The position numbers and the translations under genes were made by a program. The notes below the pieces were generated by a model. It did not search any database and had not been told where the DNA came from. It worked only from the letters and a program-made list of their open reading frames with translations. From assembly GCF_003675325.1 (NCBI RefSeq), contig NZ_CP033073.1, forward strand, positions 1,860,001-1,924,000: DNA of 64,000 bases. The letters are read 5' to 3'. The number at the start of each line of letters is the position of its first letter. Position 1 is the stretch's first letter. Of the stretch, positions 43,240 through 52,402 are shown one piece after another. The stretch is from Streptomyces dangxiongensis (GTDB lineage: Bacteria; Actinomycetota; Actinomycetes; Streptomycetales; Streptomycetaceae).

Positions 43240-44132
43240 AGGATGTCGCCGGTCCGCCCGAAGGCGCGGGGCTCGCCGAGGCGCTGATGGTCCCTGGCGA
43301 GGTCACCGTATGCCGACGACGTACCGCCCGGCGGCAGTCGTCCGTCCGGCGCCTCCGCGGCACGCGCCCCGGCAAGCCCCAGCCGGTGCCGGGGCAGCGT
43401 CCGCCGGGGCGGCCTCGTCAGGGTGATCTGCCGCACCACCTGCTGGAAGCAGGCCAGCGAGGCGAAACACGGCAGGGCGGCGGCCGCGATGCCGATGACG
43501 TTTCTCGGGGCTTGCGCGATGCACAGCGCCATGGCGATGGCCGAGAAGACGAGGAGCATGGACCAGGAATGCAAGGCCCGACGCTGATGCAGCGCTGCCC
43601 GGAGAATGGACAGCGACGCCACCAGCCAGGGACCGAACACCAGAAGAGGCCACCAGGAGACCGCACTGCTCTGCATCCGCGACACTGCCACCAACCGCAG
43701 CGGATCGTAGGCGATCAGGCCGCCGAAGATACTCACGGCAGACGCGATGGCCGTCACCAGTGCGGCGATGAAGCGGGTGGCGATCCGGATCTTGTTCGGG
43801 CGCTGCCGTACCCGTACCTTCCGGTGGCCCCGGGGAGCGGATCTCATCGGCAGCGGTTCCGCCGTGACGTCCACGAACGTTTCGTCAGGGGGCATCGGAC
43901 CCGTACCGGCGAGACAGTCCTCCTGACGGGCCGTCGGGATCATCGGCTGCTGCTCGATGGCGTCCCGCAGCATGAAGGCCAGCTCTTCCGCGGGGTCCCA
44001 GTTCGAATCAGGAGGAGTAAGGTGCGAGTGAAAATCGTCGGCGGACGCCCGATGCCGTCCCCGGTTGTCTTGATATCCGTCGGGATATTCGACGGGGGGC
44101 TCCGGATAAAGTCCCATATGCTCACCGTACAT
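43236..44132 (-). CDS. Membrane protein with four helices and cytoplasmic N-terminus, unknown
   Basis: 298 residues (293 if the ATG at 44117 is used). The first 100 residues are acidic and hydrophilic (DSNWDPAEELAFMLRDAIEQQP), followed by a basic stretch RGHRKVRVRQRPNK and four hydrophobic helices (FIAALVTAIASAVSIFGGLIAYDPLR; WWPLLVFGPWLVASLSIL; WSMLLVFSAIAMALCIA; VIGIAAAALPCFASLACF). The topology recalls the DUF2637/SpdB-like spread proteins of actinobacterial plasmids, but I see no diagnostic motif. It is coupled to the two small genes downstream. Confidence 0.65.
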   Translation of the reverse strand: MYGEHMGLYPEPPVEYPDGYQDNRGRHRASADDFHSHLTPPDSNWDPAEELAFMLRDAIEQQPMIPTARQEDCLAGTGPMPPDETFVDVTAEPLPMRSAPRGHRKVRVRQRPNKIRIATRFIAALVTAIASAVSIFGGLIAYDPLRLVAVSRMQSSAVSWWPLLVFGPWLVASLSILRAALHQRRALHSWSMLLVFSAIAMALCIAQAPRNVIGIAAAALPCFASLACFQQVVRQITLTRPPRRTLPRHRLGLAGARAAEAPDGRLPPGGTSSAYGDLARDHQRLGEPRAFGRTGDIL

Positions 44133-44144
44133 GGCGCCGCCCGG

Positions 44145-44423
44145 TCATTCCGCCGGCACGCGCGACCCGGTTTCCGGACTCGGCCAACGTCTCGACATGT
44201 CCGACTCCAGGGAACTCATGGCGTCCATGAATTCCTGAAGAGTCGCCTCGATGACCTCGAGCGTGACGGGGAGGCCGCCCTTCACCAGCACCCCCTTGCT
44301 GGACCCGGCCATGTTGGGGGCAGGCAGATACATGTAGGAGCCCAGCCGTGCGGGTCGCCGTACAGTCGAGTACGACCACCCTGCGGTGACTTCGAGTGCC
44401 CGTCCTCCGGTTGCCTTCGTCAT
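44145..44423 (-). CDS. Small hypothetical protein
   Basis: 92 residues starting MTKATGGRALEVTAGWSYSTVRRPARLGSYMYLPAP and containing VLVKGGLPVTLEVIEATLQEFMDAM, mixed alpha/beta. It lies 12 nt upstream of the membrane-protein gene on the same strand and is probably the first gene of that operon. No strong ribosome site is visible. The upstream region is AT-rich for this genome and may hold the promoter. Family unknown. Confidence 0.5.
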   Translation of the reverse strand: MTKATGGRALEVTAGWSYSTVRRPARLGSYMYLPAPNMAGSSKGVLVKGGLPVTLEVIEATLQEFMDAMSSLESDMSRRWPSPETGSRVPAE

Positions 44424-44782
44424 GTTGCAGATAACGCCGCCATTCGATGATGGATGCGGGGGCGAACGGGTGACACATTAGCCGGACTAGCACCTGGATC
44501 AGGTATCGTCTGGACCTATAGGAATCTGTATTAATAAAGACAAGCGGGCGCAGCAGGAGCCACGCGGCGCATCGCCGCCCCGCCATTCGTCAAGGCCCAC
44601 CGCGCTGACGTCCCTGCAGAAATCACGTACGGGTGGTGATCGAGGGTTCTTCCAGCACATGACCGGCTCGCGGCGGGGCAGCAGGTACCAGGAGGTGCGG
44701 TGGCCCGGCACAGGCGGCCGGGTGGCGTCGCACCGTAGTGCTCGACGACTGTCCGAGGGCGGAGGATGAGAAAATCCGCGGC
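44424..44782. other. Intergenic region with AT-rich promoter-like segment
   Basis: No gene is supported. The segment 44500-44545 reads CCTATAGGAATCTGTATTAATAAAGAC in part, far more AT-rich than its surroundings, between the divergent small-protein operon (minus) and the YihY-like gene (plus). It may supply promoters in both directions. Confidence 0.4.
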
Positions 44783-45670
44783 ATGGATGATGAGGACGGT
44801 CACACGGCTCGGTGGTGGGCGGCACTGCGACGGACGCCGGTGGTCGTCTGGAACGACGACGTCACGGACTGGGCCGCCGCGCTGACCTATTACGCGGTGC
44901 TGGCCCTGTTCCCGTTGCTGCTGGTGATCCTCTCGATCCTGGGTCTGACCATGCCCACGGCCAAGCCGGAGGTCATCGACCGCGTGACACAGGCCGCCCC
45001 GTACGCGTCCCGCGCTCTGCTGCGCGGCGCCCTGCGGCAGATGGCCGAACAGTCGTCGGCGGCCTGGACGCTGATTTTCGTCGGCGGAACGGGGGCCCTG
45101 TGGTCGGGGTGCAGCTATCTGAGCGTCTTCCGCCGGGCGTTGTACGCGATGCACCGGATCGACGCGGACCGGCCGGTCTGGCGCACCGCTCCGCGCATCG
45201 TCGCCACGGCCCTCGTCCTGATCTCCCTGCTCGCCACGTCGACCCTCGCGTTGTTGCTCACCGGCAGCCTGGCCCGGCGTCTGGGCAGGGCGCTGAGTCC
45301 GGGGACCGGGCCGCAGACCGCCTGGGACACGCTGCGGTGGCCGGTCGTGGCCGCGGTCGCCGTAGCCCTGGTGCTCGTCCTCTACCGCGCGGGCCCGGCG
45401 TCCTCCCGCCCCGTCAGGAGCATGGCGCCCGGCGGCGCGTTGGCGGTGGTGCTCCTGCTGGCCGTCTCCCTCGGATTCGCCGTCTACACCTCGTACGTCA
45501 GCACCTACGACCGTCTGTACGGTTCACTGGCAGGCGTCGTGGTCTTCCTGGTCTGGCTGTGGCTGTCCAACCTGTCGCTTCTGATCGGTGCCCAGTTCAA
45601 CGCGGAGCTGGCGAAGCCCGTGCACGGCGAACGGGCCGGTCTTGCGGTACCTGCGGCCGACCGCGCGTAA
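44783..45670 (+). CDS. YihY/virulence factor BrkB family membrane protein
   Basis: 295 residues. The conserved head WNDDVTDWAAALTYYAVLALFPLLLVILSILGL and tail YGSLAGVVVFLVWLWLSNLSLLIGAQFNAEL are diagnostic of the YihY/BrkB family; six hydrophobic segments. Transport role is suspected for the family but the substrate is not known. ATG at 44783 (MDDEDGHTARWWAALRRTPVVVW) is preferred over a TTG/ATG further up. Monocistronic. Confidence 0.9.
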   Translation: MDDEDGHTARWWAALRRTPVVVWNDDVTDWAAALTYYAVLALFPLLLVILSILGLTMPTAKPEVIDRVTQAAPYASRALLRGALRQMAEQSSAAWTLIFVGGTGALWSGCSYLSVFRRALYAMHRIDADRPVWRTAPRIVATALVLISLLATSTLALLLTGSLARRLGRALSPGTGPQTAWDTLRWPVVAAVAVALVLVLYRAGPASSRPVRSMAPGGALAVVLLLAVSLGFAVYTSYVSTYDRLYGSLAGVVVFLVWLWLSNLSLLIGAQFNAELAKPVHGERAGLAVPAADRA

Positions 45671-45735
45671 CCCCGGGCAGCTTCGGTTCGGTCGCGCGGG
45701 CGGTCGCGGCCTCCGGCCCCGCGCGTCGCGCCGCC

Positions 45736-46056
45736 TCACGAAGCTGATTCGGTGGCGCGGCGGTGTTCGGCGTTGATGCGCCGGGCTTCCTGAAGCTGGT
45801 CCTCGAGGATGATGATCCGGCAGGCGGCCTCGACGGGGGTCCCGTGGTCGACGAGTTCCCGGGCGCGGGCGGCGATGCGTAGCTGGTAGCGGGAGTAGCG
45901 ACGGTGGCCGCCCGCGGAGCGCAGCGGGGTGATCAGGCGGGCTTCGCCGATGGCGCGGAGGAAGCCCTGGGTGGTGCCGAGCATCTCGGCGGCCCGGCCC
46001 ATGGTGTAGGCGGGGTAGTCGTCGTCGAGACGGCCGAACGAGTCGTCCGCTGTCAT
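45736..46056 (-). CDS. MerR-family-like helix-turn-helix regulator
   Basis: 106 residues: YPAYTMGRAAEMLGTTQGFLRAIGEARLITPLRSAGGHRRYSRYQLRIAARARELVDHG is a MerR-type winged helix, followed by a short helix (EAACRIIILEDQLQEARRI) instead of an effector domain. Such short forms are frequent in Streptomyces. ATG at 46056 has AGAGGTG upstream; a much longer open frame upstream is unsupported. A strong imperfect hairpin (46082-46114, GGGGCCC...GGGCCCC arms) sits in its leader. Confidence 0.8.
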   Translation of the reverse strand: MTADDSFGRLDDDYPAYTMGRAAEMLGTTQGFLRAIGEARLITPLRSAGGHRRYSRYQLRIAARARELVDHGTPVEAACRIIILEDQLQEARRINAEHRRATESAS

Positions 46057-46763
46057 CGCACCTCTTCGCGGAACGCGTCGAGGGGCCCCGGCGCCGTACC
46101 GGCACCAGGGCCCCGAAGGAACTGCTACACCATCTGCCGGCCCTGTTACTGCGCCGGTCCTCTGTTTCCGCGGACCCGACCGAGACGCTGTCGGGGGCGC
46201 GGGGATCGCGGTTGCTCGACCGGAGACCACCTCACTATCGATGTCCTGCGGTACCCGGGTCCAAGACTTCCGCCCGGGCGATCCTGATGGCGCTCGGCTC
46301 CTCCGTTCTTCCCTCTTGATCAACTACTTGGTTCACGGTAGCCCCTGATCACTGCGGGCCACCCGGTCCGGTCGTCAGTCCCGTCACCGTCCTGCGACCG
46401 CTCTGGCTTCGGAACTCCACCACCGCACCGTCCTGCGAACGGCACTGCTTGTACTACTACCCGGCACTTCATCTCCGCCGGGGCCTCACTCGATCTCGGC
46501 TACGAGAGGAACCATACCCACGCCGCCACCCAATGTCTACTCCGGCGAGCACAGATTTTGGCGCGCCCCCAGATGAGGATCCGCCTCGACCGGTCCGTCC
46601 GGACCGGTCCATGGATGGCGACAGGCACGGCACGGGGACCTGCGCCACGACGGGGGGCGGCCGCACACCGCCGTTCACGATCCCAGCCGGACCGTGAGCG
46701 CTCGTCCTGCCCGATAGCACCACCGCGGAGGCAACCGGACGGCCAGTGAATACAATCAGCCCC
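46057..46763. other. 707-bp region without a supported gene
   Basis: Between the MerR gene and the next plus-strand gene. Contents: the hairpin at 46082-46114 close to the MerR start, which could be a leader attenuator or terminator, and otherwise no frame with convincing codon bias or family match. Open frames here (for example minus 46500-47120) are antisense to the real gene at 46764. Confidence 0.4.
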
Positions 46764-47123
46764 ATGTCGAAGCCTGACAAGCTGCTCGTTGACGTCGCCG
46801 CCCTGGTGGAGTCCGCGCAAAGCAATCAGATGTCCCTGACCGTAGTCACCGGTGGCGCGGTCATCACCGGCCGCCTGGCTCCCGAAACAGTGTGGAGGCA
46901 GAGAGTGTCGGACGTGCTGAGGGATTCCGCCCGCCTGGGCGAGTTCTCCGCCGTCTTCGACACCCCCGTGAAGGAGGACGGGCCGCCCACTCATCTGCAC
47001 TTCCACGTCGCCCGCATCCTGCAGGGCCAGGTGGGGATCCCGGAGACGGGCGGGATGTACCGGGTCGCGATCGAGGACGTCAGCGCCTGGACAGTGGGCG
47101 ACTTCAGCTATTCCGACCACTGA
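46764..47123 (+). CDS. Hypothetical protein, about 119 residues
   Basis: MSKPDKLLVDVAALVESAQSNQMSLTVVTGGAVITGRLAPETVW followed by FSAVFDTPVKEDGPPTHLHFHVARILQGQV and a closing MYRVAIEDVSAWTVGDFSY. The beta-rich N-terminal half (VTLVxGGAVITGRL) resembles the small accessory gas-vesicle protein GvpU as I remember it, but no gvp genes are nearby, so this is weak. An in-frame GTG at 46746 is an alternative start; neither has a clear ribosome site. Confidence 0.55.
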   Translation: MSKPDKLLVDVAALVESAQSNQMSLTVVTGGAVITGRLAPETVWRQRVSDVLRDSARLGEFSAVFDTPVKEDGPPTHLHFHVARILQGQVGIPETGGMYRVAIEDVSAWTVGDFSYSDH

Positions 47124-47159
47124 GCGCCCACGACGTGGCCCAGGAGAACCGCGCCACCC

Positions 47160-47310
47160 AGGAAGAGCGGCCTCACCGAAGACGCGTTCGCCCTGAACCC
47201 GGCCGATGAGAAGGCGCGTCTCATCGAGGCCGCCGGCCGACCGTGCCCGGGACCGGTTCGGCCCCGGGGCGGTACGGCGGGTGCTCTCGACGTCAGCGCC
47301 CGGCGGTCGT
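47160..47310 (+). pseudogene. 3'-terminal remnant of DNA polymerase IV (dinB-like)
   Basis: GLTEDAFALNPADEKARLIEAA in one frame continues, after a one-base shift near 47235, as ADRARDRFGPGAVRR in another. Together this resembles the C-terminus of Streptomyces DinB proteins (LT.DP.DE.AR.IEAAADRAR..FGP.AV). Only some 45 codons remain and no upstream polymerase domain is present. Confidence 0.45.
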
Positions 47311-47465
47311 TCCCGCGTTCAGCGCACTGGTTCCACCATGGGGCGCGCGTCCACGGGTGTCGGCTTCCGCCGCGTACCAGGGCTTCGCCCGCGCGCTTGA
47401 TCCTGGTGGATTGGCTGCCCTGGCACTTCACTGCCGAGGGCGGCCGCTTGTTACTCTTTCCGATC

Positions 47466-47891
47466 ATGCGAGCCCTCTTCCCAGGATCCTTCGACCCGGT
47501 CACTCAAGGGCACGAGGACGTACTCCGGCGCGCTGCCCTCCTGTTCGACGAGGTCGTCGTGTGCGTGATGTTCAATGCCAACAAGACCGGCCGCTTCCCC
47601 ATCACGGAACGGCTGGACCGGCTCCGCGCGGCAGCAACTGACTTGAGCAACGTCACGGTCGACTCCCACACCGGCGGCCTGCTGGTCGACTACTGCCGCC
47701 GAGGCGGAATCGACGTCGTCATCCGCGGAGTCCGCGGCGTTACCGACCTGGACTACGAAATGCCGATGGCCCGCATGAACCACGAACTGGCCGGAGTCGA
47801 AACGTTCTTCATCGCTGCGGACCCCGCCCTGGCCCACATCTCCTCCACCCTCGTCACCGCGATGAGTCAACAGGACCGTGCCCCCGAATGA
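47466..47891 (+). pseudogene. coaD: Phosphopantetheine adenylyltransferase-like gene, 3'-truncated
   Basis: 141 residues versus about 160 for CoaD. N-terminal MRALFPGSFDPVTQGHEDVLRRA contains the nucleotide-binding GH; VVIRGVRGVTDLDYEMPMARMNHEL and AHISSTLV follow normally. After ISSTLV (about base 47856) the sequence becomes TAMSQQDRAPE and stops, so the last helix that completes the active-site lid and hexamer contacts is lost. The break meets the truncated IS5-type transposase remnant. A complete coaD is presumably elsewhere because CoA synthesis is essential; this copy is likely non-functional. Confidence 0.75.
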
Positions 47892-48480
47892 TGAGGCGGA
47901 CGAGCGTCGTTGAGTCGGCGGTAGCCGGTCAGCCAGGACACCGTCCTCTCGATCACCCACCGGCGCCGTCCGAGCCGTTGCGATGACTCGACGCCCTTGC
48001 GGACGATGCGGGCACCGATCCGTTTGCCGCGTAACCATTTCCGCAGGCGGGGGATGTCGTAGGCCTTGTCGGCGTGGAGGCGTTGGGGCTGACGCCGACG
48101 AGGAGGGGCAGCTCGTTCGCGTCCGGCAGGACGTGCATCTTCGAACCGGGTTCGCCCCGGTCCACGGGGCTCGGACCTGTGAGTTCGCCCCCCTTATAGC
48201 GCGGACGTGGCCGGAGTCGAGGACGGCACGTGAGAGATCGAGGAGGCCGGCGTCGTCGAGCCGGTGCAGGATCTCCCCGTGGAGCCGGCGCCAGACTCCG
48301 GCCCTCGACCAGATCAGGAAGCGCCGATGAGCCGTCGGCTTCGATATCCCTAAGCAGGGTGGTAAGGCCCGCCAAGCGCACCCGCTGACCAGGACGTAGA
48401 TGATGGCCGCGAACAGCGTCTCATCAGGCGTGTCCTGCGTGCCGCCGCCCTGTGGCCGCACCCTCGACGGTGGGCCGGTT
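47892..48480 (-). mobile_element. Degenerate IS5-family transposase remnant
   Basis: Three frames on the minus strand together spell a transposase: DETLFAAIIYVLVSGCAWRALPP ... WSRAGVWRRLHGEILHRLDDAGLLDLSRAVLDSGHVRA (frame 1, 48440-48205), GGELTGPSPVDRGEPGSKMHVLPDANELPLLVGVS (frame 2), and QRLHADKAYDIPRLRKWLRG ... RRRWVIERTVSWLTGYRRLN (frame 3, to 47895). About 30 codons between frames 2 and 3 are missing, and the C-terminus ends abruptly beside coaD. No terminal repeats were found. Dead element. Confidence 0.8.
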
Positions 48481-48772
48481 CCCAGGTGCGTGCGACCGAG
48501 GCAGCAGCCCGCACCACCGCCGGGGAGGTGCAGCAGGACGCCCGAGCCGGAGTCCTTGCCCCCGTGCTGACGGCCCGGGCCGCAGAGATCCGTGAGGTTG
48601 AGACTTCCGATTCGAGCGTCAGGATTCGCATTCCGCATCGCGACGTCGCCCGCCAGACCCGCGCCAGCCCTTGAAGCTGCAGCTCAGACCGTTCTGCACA
48701 GGCGAACCTCAGCCGCCGCGTTCCACGGGCAAAAAGAAGTCGAATCGACCACCTGGAATGCAAAGCAGCAGG

Positions 48773-48880
48773 TCAGATGCCCTTCTCGGCAGGTTCAAGG
48801 ATCGCCACGCACTCCACGTGATGCGTCATCGGAATCGTGTACGACTCCATGCCGCCAAAGAAGTCGCAGGTCAAACAATG
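48773..48880 (-). pseudogene. 3' end fragment of a TrmA/RlmD-type RNA methyltransferase gene (copy A)
   Basis: The minus strand ends IPMTHHVECVAILEPAEKGI and a TGA at 48773-48775. MTHHVECVAILEP is the characteristic C-terminus of actinobacterial class I SAM-dependent RNA (uracil-5) methyltransferases. Upstream codons (CDFFGGMESYT) do not continue the family, so only about 20 codons are homologous. A near-identical fragment lies at 59344-59420. Confidence 0.6.
48801..48834. repeat. 34-bp perfect direct repeat, copy 1
   Basis: The 34 bases starting ATCGCCACGC and ending GTCATCGGAA recur exactly at 59372-59405 in the same orientation; similarity extends about 30 bp further left. It falls in the methyltransferase 3' fragment and, with its partner, brackets 10.6 kb of accessory DNA. 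Confidence 0.85.
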
Positions 48881-50288
48881 CTTCTGGCTCTCCGCAGTGA
48901 AATTCCGGAGCTTGAGCGTCACGCGAGTCTGCCACACCACCCAGAGAGTGAGATCCGGGCACCGCAGCCGGCACGAGATCGCGTTTCGCAGTCTTCGGGG
49001 CTGACGTCCGAGGACGCAACGAGGTCGAGGCGTTCGGCGGATCGCCAACGCTCTTTCGAGCCAACGCAGTACACCGACATGCTCTGTGGCCCTCGCCACG
49101 CTCCAGTCGGCGCCCATTGAACTGGTGACAGCACAATTCGGTGGCGCCCTCCAGCTTCGTCGGACATAAGCCGTCGGACGTTGTCGAGCAACCGGCGCCC
49201 CAGTGCGGCGCCGAGACCTTGGATGCCACGGGCGCACCAGCCACGGGGGTCAGGCCGCACCAGCGAGATGGGGGCTCAGCTTCGGACGATTTCGGACTCG
49301 AAGGCGGGCTCGGGCTCCCCAGGGCAGAGTGGGCCCATGCCGGACGTCGCTCTGCACGCCCATGTGGGTGACACCAGCCACCCAATCGAGGAGAAGCACC
49401 CCGCCGGACAGGTGTCGAGCCAAGTGTCCATCGTCCCCGCATCGAACTGTCCCGGGGCGGGAGCGAGTGCAGTGTCCTCCGTCTGGCCCCGGACCGCCCT
49501 GTCAACTCAGCCTGGTCGGCCTTGCTCGACTGCCACGGCAAGGCTAGGGCTACCACGTTCGTCAGCCGTGCCGGATCGCCGTTGTGGGCACCCAGAGGGT
49601 CCCTCTCTCCGTCGAGGACGCGTCCGTCGGTGGCGCCCGGAGGCCTCCGCCTTCTGGACGATCCCGGAGAGGCCCTGGAGCAGGTTGCTGACGCTGAAGA
49701 GATTGCCCGTGCAGTCTCCGGTCCGGTCGACAGCGTGGTGCACCAGTCCTGGCAGAGTCGCGAAACAGCACACCCGAGTGCGCTATGACCTCCGCCGTCG
49801 CCGCGTCGCCCTACGGTTCCGGCACGTGGTCCGCCTCTGGGCGCCTCTCCTGGTCGATGAACAGGTCGGTGGTTCGGTGGGCCCGCTCCCCGTCATCGGG
49901 GTCGAAGTCGAACGTGGGCCGACGGAAGCCGCCCTGGAATCGGATCCAGCGGCCGGTGGCGTGACGGGCTCCTCGATCAGTCCAGGACGGCACTCTCGTT
50001 ATTCCTTCGGTACGTGGACGGTTGTCTGCCGCTGCCATGCGTGTCATCACCGACTGACAGTGCACCATCCGTCACTATTGCGACAACGTCTCGCATGCTC
50101 GATGAGCTAGGCATTTGCGGGCGATGAAGCTGCCCGATGTGACACATCGCCGCAGCGTCACTGCCCGCGCTTCAGGTCATCGCGCCAAGTGACGCCAATT
50201 CGGAGAACGGTCACCCGATCGCTCGTAGAAGTCCGCACGGTGAACCACTCCGGCTCGCCCCGCATTCAGCACGTAACCGGAGTTGACC

Positions 50289-51296
50289 GTGATCGAAGAC
50301 GCCGCGCCCGCTACCGTAGCGCTGCCTGATCTCGTACGCGAGGTCGTCACGCCTGCTGCAGCAGCCGAAATCCTTGAGAAGACCCGCTTGCACGGCTGCA
50401 ACCCACGCAAGCTGGATTCCTCTCACGCCCGGCGGCTCGCTCGTGACATGTGCAGCGGTAGCTGGGACGACTACAACCCCGACGTCCTGTCTCTGTGCGG
50501 TCATGGAGCCGCAATCCAGGGACAGCACCGCCTCGAAGCGGTAATCATCAGCAAGACGCCCCGCAGCTTCCTTGTCGCCCGGGACCTGCCACATCAGACA
50601 GCCACCACTATGGACTGCGGCAAGGCGCGCTCCGCCGCCACCGCGCTGTCCCTGGTGGGCGTCGAGCGGCACCGCAAAGACATCTCTTCGACCGTCCGGC
50701 TGCTGCGACTCTACGACGCCGAAGGCAAGAAGGTTGCCTGGCCCGCATGGCGTTCGGTCGTCTACACCAACGCCGAGATCGTAAGATTCTTCCAGTCGGA
50801 ATACCTCGACCTGCCGGACTTCCTGCCACTGATGACCGCCCTGAAGAGCGGCGTGTACTCCGCCCCCGCAGCGTCACTGGCATGCGCGTACCTGGTCCAC
50901 CGGGACGGCGGGAGCACCTCACACGCGGACGACTTCTTCCAGGGCCTAATCTCCGGAGCCCACCTGGACACAGCCGACCCCAGATGGGTTGTCCGCCGAT
51001 ACTTTCAGAATCCGGCCCGGCCACGGCGCGGCAACACTGTCAGCTCACTTCAACTGGGGCTGCTGCTCAAGACCTGGAATCTATGGATCTCTGACGGGGT
51101 CTGGGAGATGGCGTACTTCCGACCCAACGAGCGTATGCCCGAAGTCGTCCGCGCTGGCTCGGTGCGCAGATTCACCGAGGTGCAGCACGAATCAGCCGCC
51201 CCGGACAGTAACAAGATGCCCTTGTCACCACGTCGCACTGCACGCCAGGCCCGTGTGCCCGACCAGAACACCAACACGGCTCAGGTACGCTCCTGA
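50289..51296 (+). CDS. ParB/sulfiredoxin-fold-like protein, probably phage or element derived
   Basis: 335 residues from a GTG at 50289 with GGAG six nt before. The core NPRKLDSSHARRLARDMCSGSWDDYNPDVLSLCGHGAAIQGQHRLEAVIISK matches the ParB-like nuclease domain found in actinophage and mobile-element proteins (pattern: dM..G.W......i.....G.l.nGQHRL.Av). The remainder, about 220 residues, is helical with no motif I know. It stands alone between decayed regions. Function may be a DNA-binding or CTPase-like partner; not known. Confidence 0.7.
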   Translation: MIEDAAPATVALPDLVREVVTPAAAAEILEKTRLHGCNPRKLDSSHARRLARDMCSGSWDDYNPDVLSLCGHGAAIQGQHRLEAVIISKTPRSFLVARDLPHQTATTMDCGKARSAATALSLVGVERHRKDISSTVRLLRLYDAEGKKVAWPAWRSVVYTNAEIVRFFQSEYLDLPDFLPLMTALKSGVYSAPAASLACAYLVHRDGGSTSHADDFFQGLISGAHLDTADPRWVVRRYFQNPARPRRGNTVSSLQLGLLLKTWNLWISDGVWEMAYFRPNERMPEVVRAGSVRRFTEVQHESAAPDSNKMPLSPRRTARQARVPDQNTNTAQVRS

Positions 51297-52171
51297 ACCA
51301 TCCGTGCCGGGATTCCTCGGGAGCGAGTTGGGGCAGCGTCAGGGCCACAAGGCGGCAGTCGCCACCAGCAATCGGGCGACTTCTTCGCCGCGACCATCGG
51401 CCGTTCGGACACCCCGGAGGCTTCGCCAGGCCGCCACTGGCGACGACCTCTGAACGCGGGGCGGCCGGCAACCCGCCGTCGCTGGCCTTCAGAAGGGGCT
51501 GGAGGTCAGCCGATTTCGATTCCCGCGGAGTGGGCATGCTCGGAGGATCCTGGTCGCCGTGGTCGCCCGCCTACGCACCCTCCAGACACGCCTGGAGTCC
51601 ACCACCGCTGGGAGCTGGCGACTGGCTGGCTCTTGGTCGGACCGGAGTCGGCGTCGTGGCGGCAGCCTGAACGGCCTTCGTCAAGGTGCAAGCCGCTGCG
51701 CGGCCGGTCCGTGAGGTCTGTGGTGAAGACACTCGGTCGCCGCCTGATGGAGTGTTCGCCGGAGGGCGCGCGAGGCGTCTTCCCTCGTTCAGACTTCGCC
51801 GCGTCCCTCCTCGGTCCATGTCCACGGCCCTCGATGGCGAACCGTACGGCTCCGAACCGTGCTCCCCGCCCCTCGCCAGAGTCAGCACATGTCTCGTCCT
51901 CGGAATCGACCGCAACGCGATCACTCGGCCGTTCTCGACGGTCGGCCAGCAACAACATCTCCGGAAGCCGGCATCAGACCCCGCCATTGCCTCGACCTCG
52001 ACTTGCTGTCCGTCCGCACGGCCTTCCCATGGATGTGTGCGTGAGCAACCAGCCTCAGACACCGGAGTCATCGCCTCGCTCTGCGATGCGCCGTACGAGT
52101 AGCTCGACTCCTCGGGCGTTCCCGGCCCTGGCGGCAACTAACCTCCCTGGGCCAGGGCCAAATGTGATGCG
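51297..52171. other. 875 bp without a recognised gene
   Basis: Open frames exist on both strands (for example minus 51571-52137, plus 51633-52175) but they overlap each other, lack ribosome sites and match nothing I recognise; codon usage is atypical. Probably decayed accessory DNA. Confidence 0.45.
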
Positions 52172-52402
52172 TTAGCTCACGACGTCCCCGATGGACAGGA
52201 GATCAAGTGCCTGCAGGGACCCCGACAACACGACATCCGCACGCTCCGCCTGGTCGTGCATGGGTCCCCAAGCCGCTGCTGTACCGCGACTTGCAGCGCC
52301 AACAACAGCACGCAGGTCGAGTGGAGAGTCGCTGACATGGGCAATATCCACGGCATCGATACCGAGTTCCTTCGCAGCCAGGAGGATTCCGTCCGGTGCT
52401 AA
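52172..52402 (-). pseudogene. HAD-type hydrolase, C-terminal remnant cut by IS element
   Basis: The minus strand reads APDGILLAAKELGIDAVDIAHVSDSPLDLRAVVGAASRGTAAAWGPMHDQAERADVVLSG and ends at a TAA (52172). It matches the last third of HAD phosphatases (motif III 'KPAPD' region, then motif IV 'VGDS..D', here VSDSPLD). The 5' two thirds are missing; the homology starts right at the IS boundary. Confidence 0.7.

Larger units (their letters stand above)
48481..50288. other. 1.8 kb accessory stretch without a recognised intact gene
   Basis: No frame shows a family match or a good start with ribosome site. Recognisable items are the RNA-methyltransferase 3' fragment near 48773-48880 and two CAGGTCA motifs about 98 nt apart. 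A minus-strand frame 48919-49260 (MRPDPRGWCARGIQGLG...) is open for 113 codons but unrecognised. The base composition is less GC-rich and codon bias is poor, typical of decayed DNA. Confidence 0.5.

Noticed and set aside
46500..47120. 206-codon minus-strand frame opposite the hypothetical gene at 46764
   Set aside because: No ribosome site, no domain, and it is antisense to a frame with better composition.
48919..49260. 113-codon minus-strand frame in the unassigned 48.5-50.3 kb region
   Set aside because: Codon usage is poor, no clear start and no recognisable family; mentioned in the region note but not called as a gene.
49181..50110. 309-codon plus-strand frame in the same region
   Set aside because: Low-complexity Ser/Pro/Arg composition and no ribosome site; likely non-coding.
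51571..52175. Overlapping open frames on both strands between the ParB-like gene and the HAD relic
   Set aside because: They overlap each other, match nothing and have atypical codon use; treated as decayed DNA.
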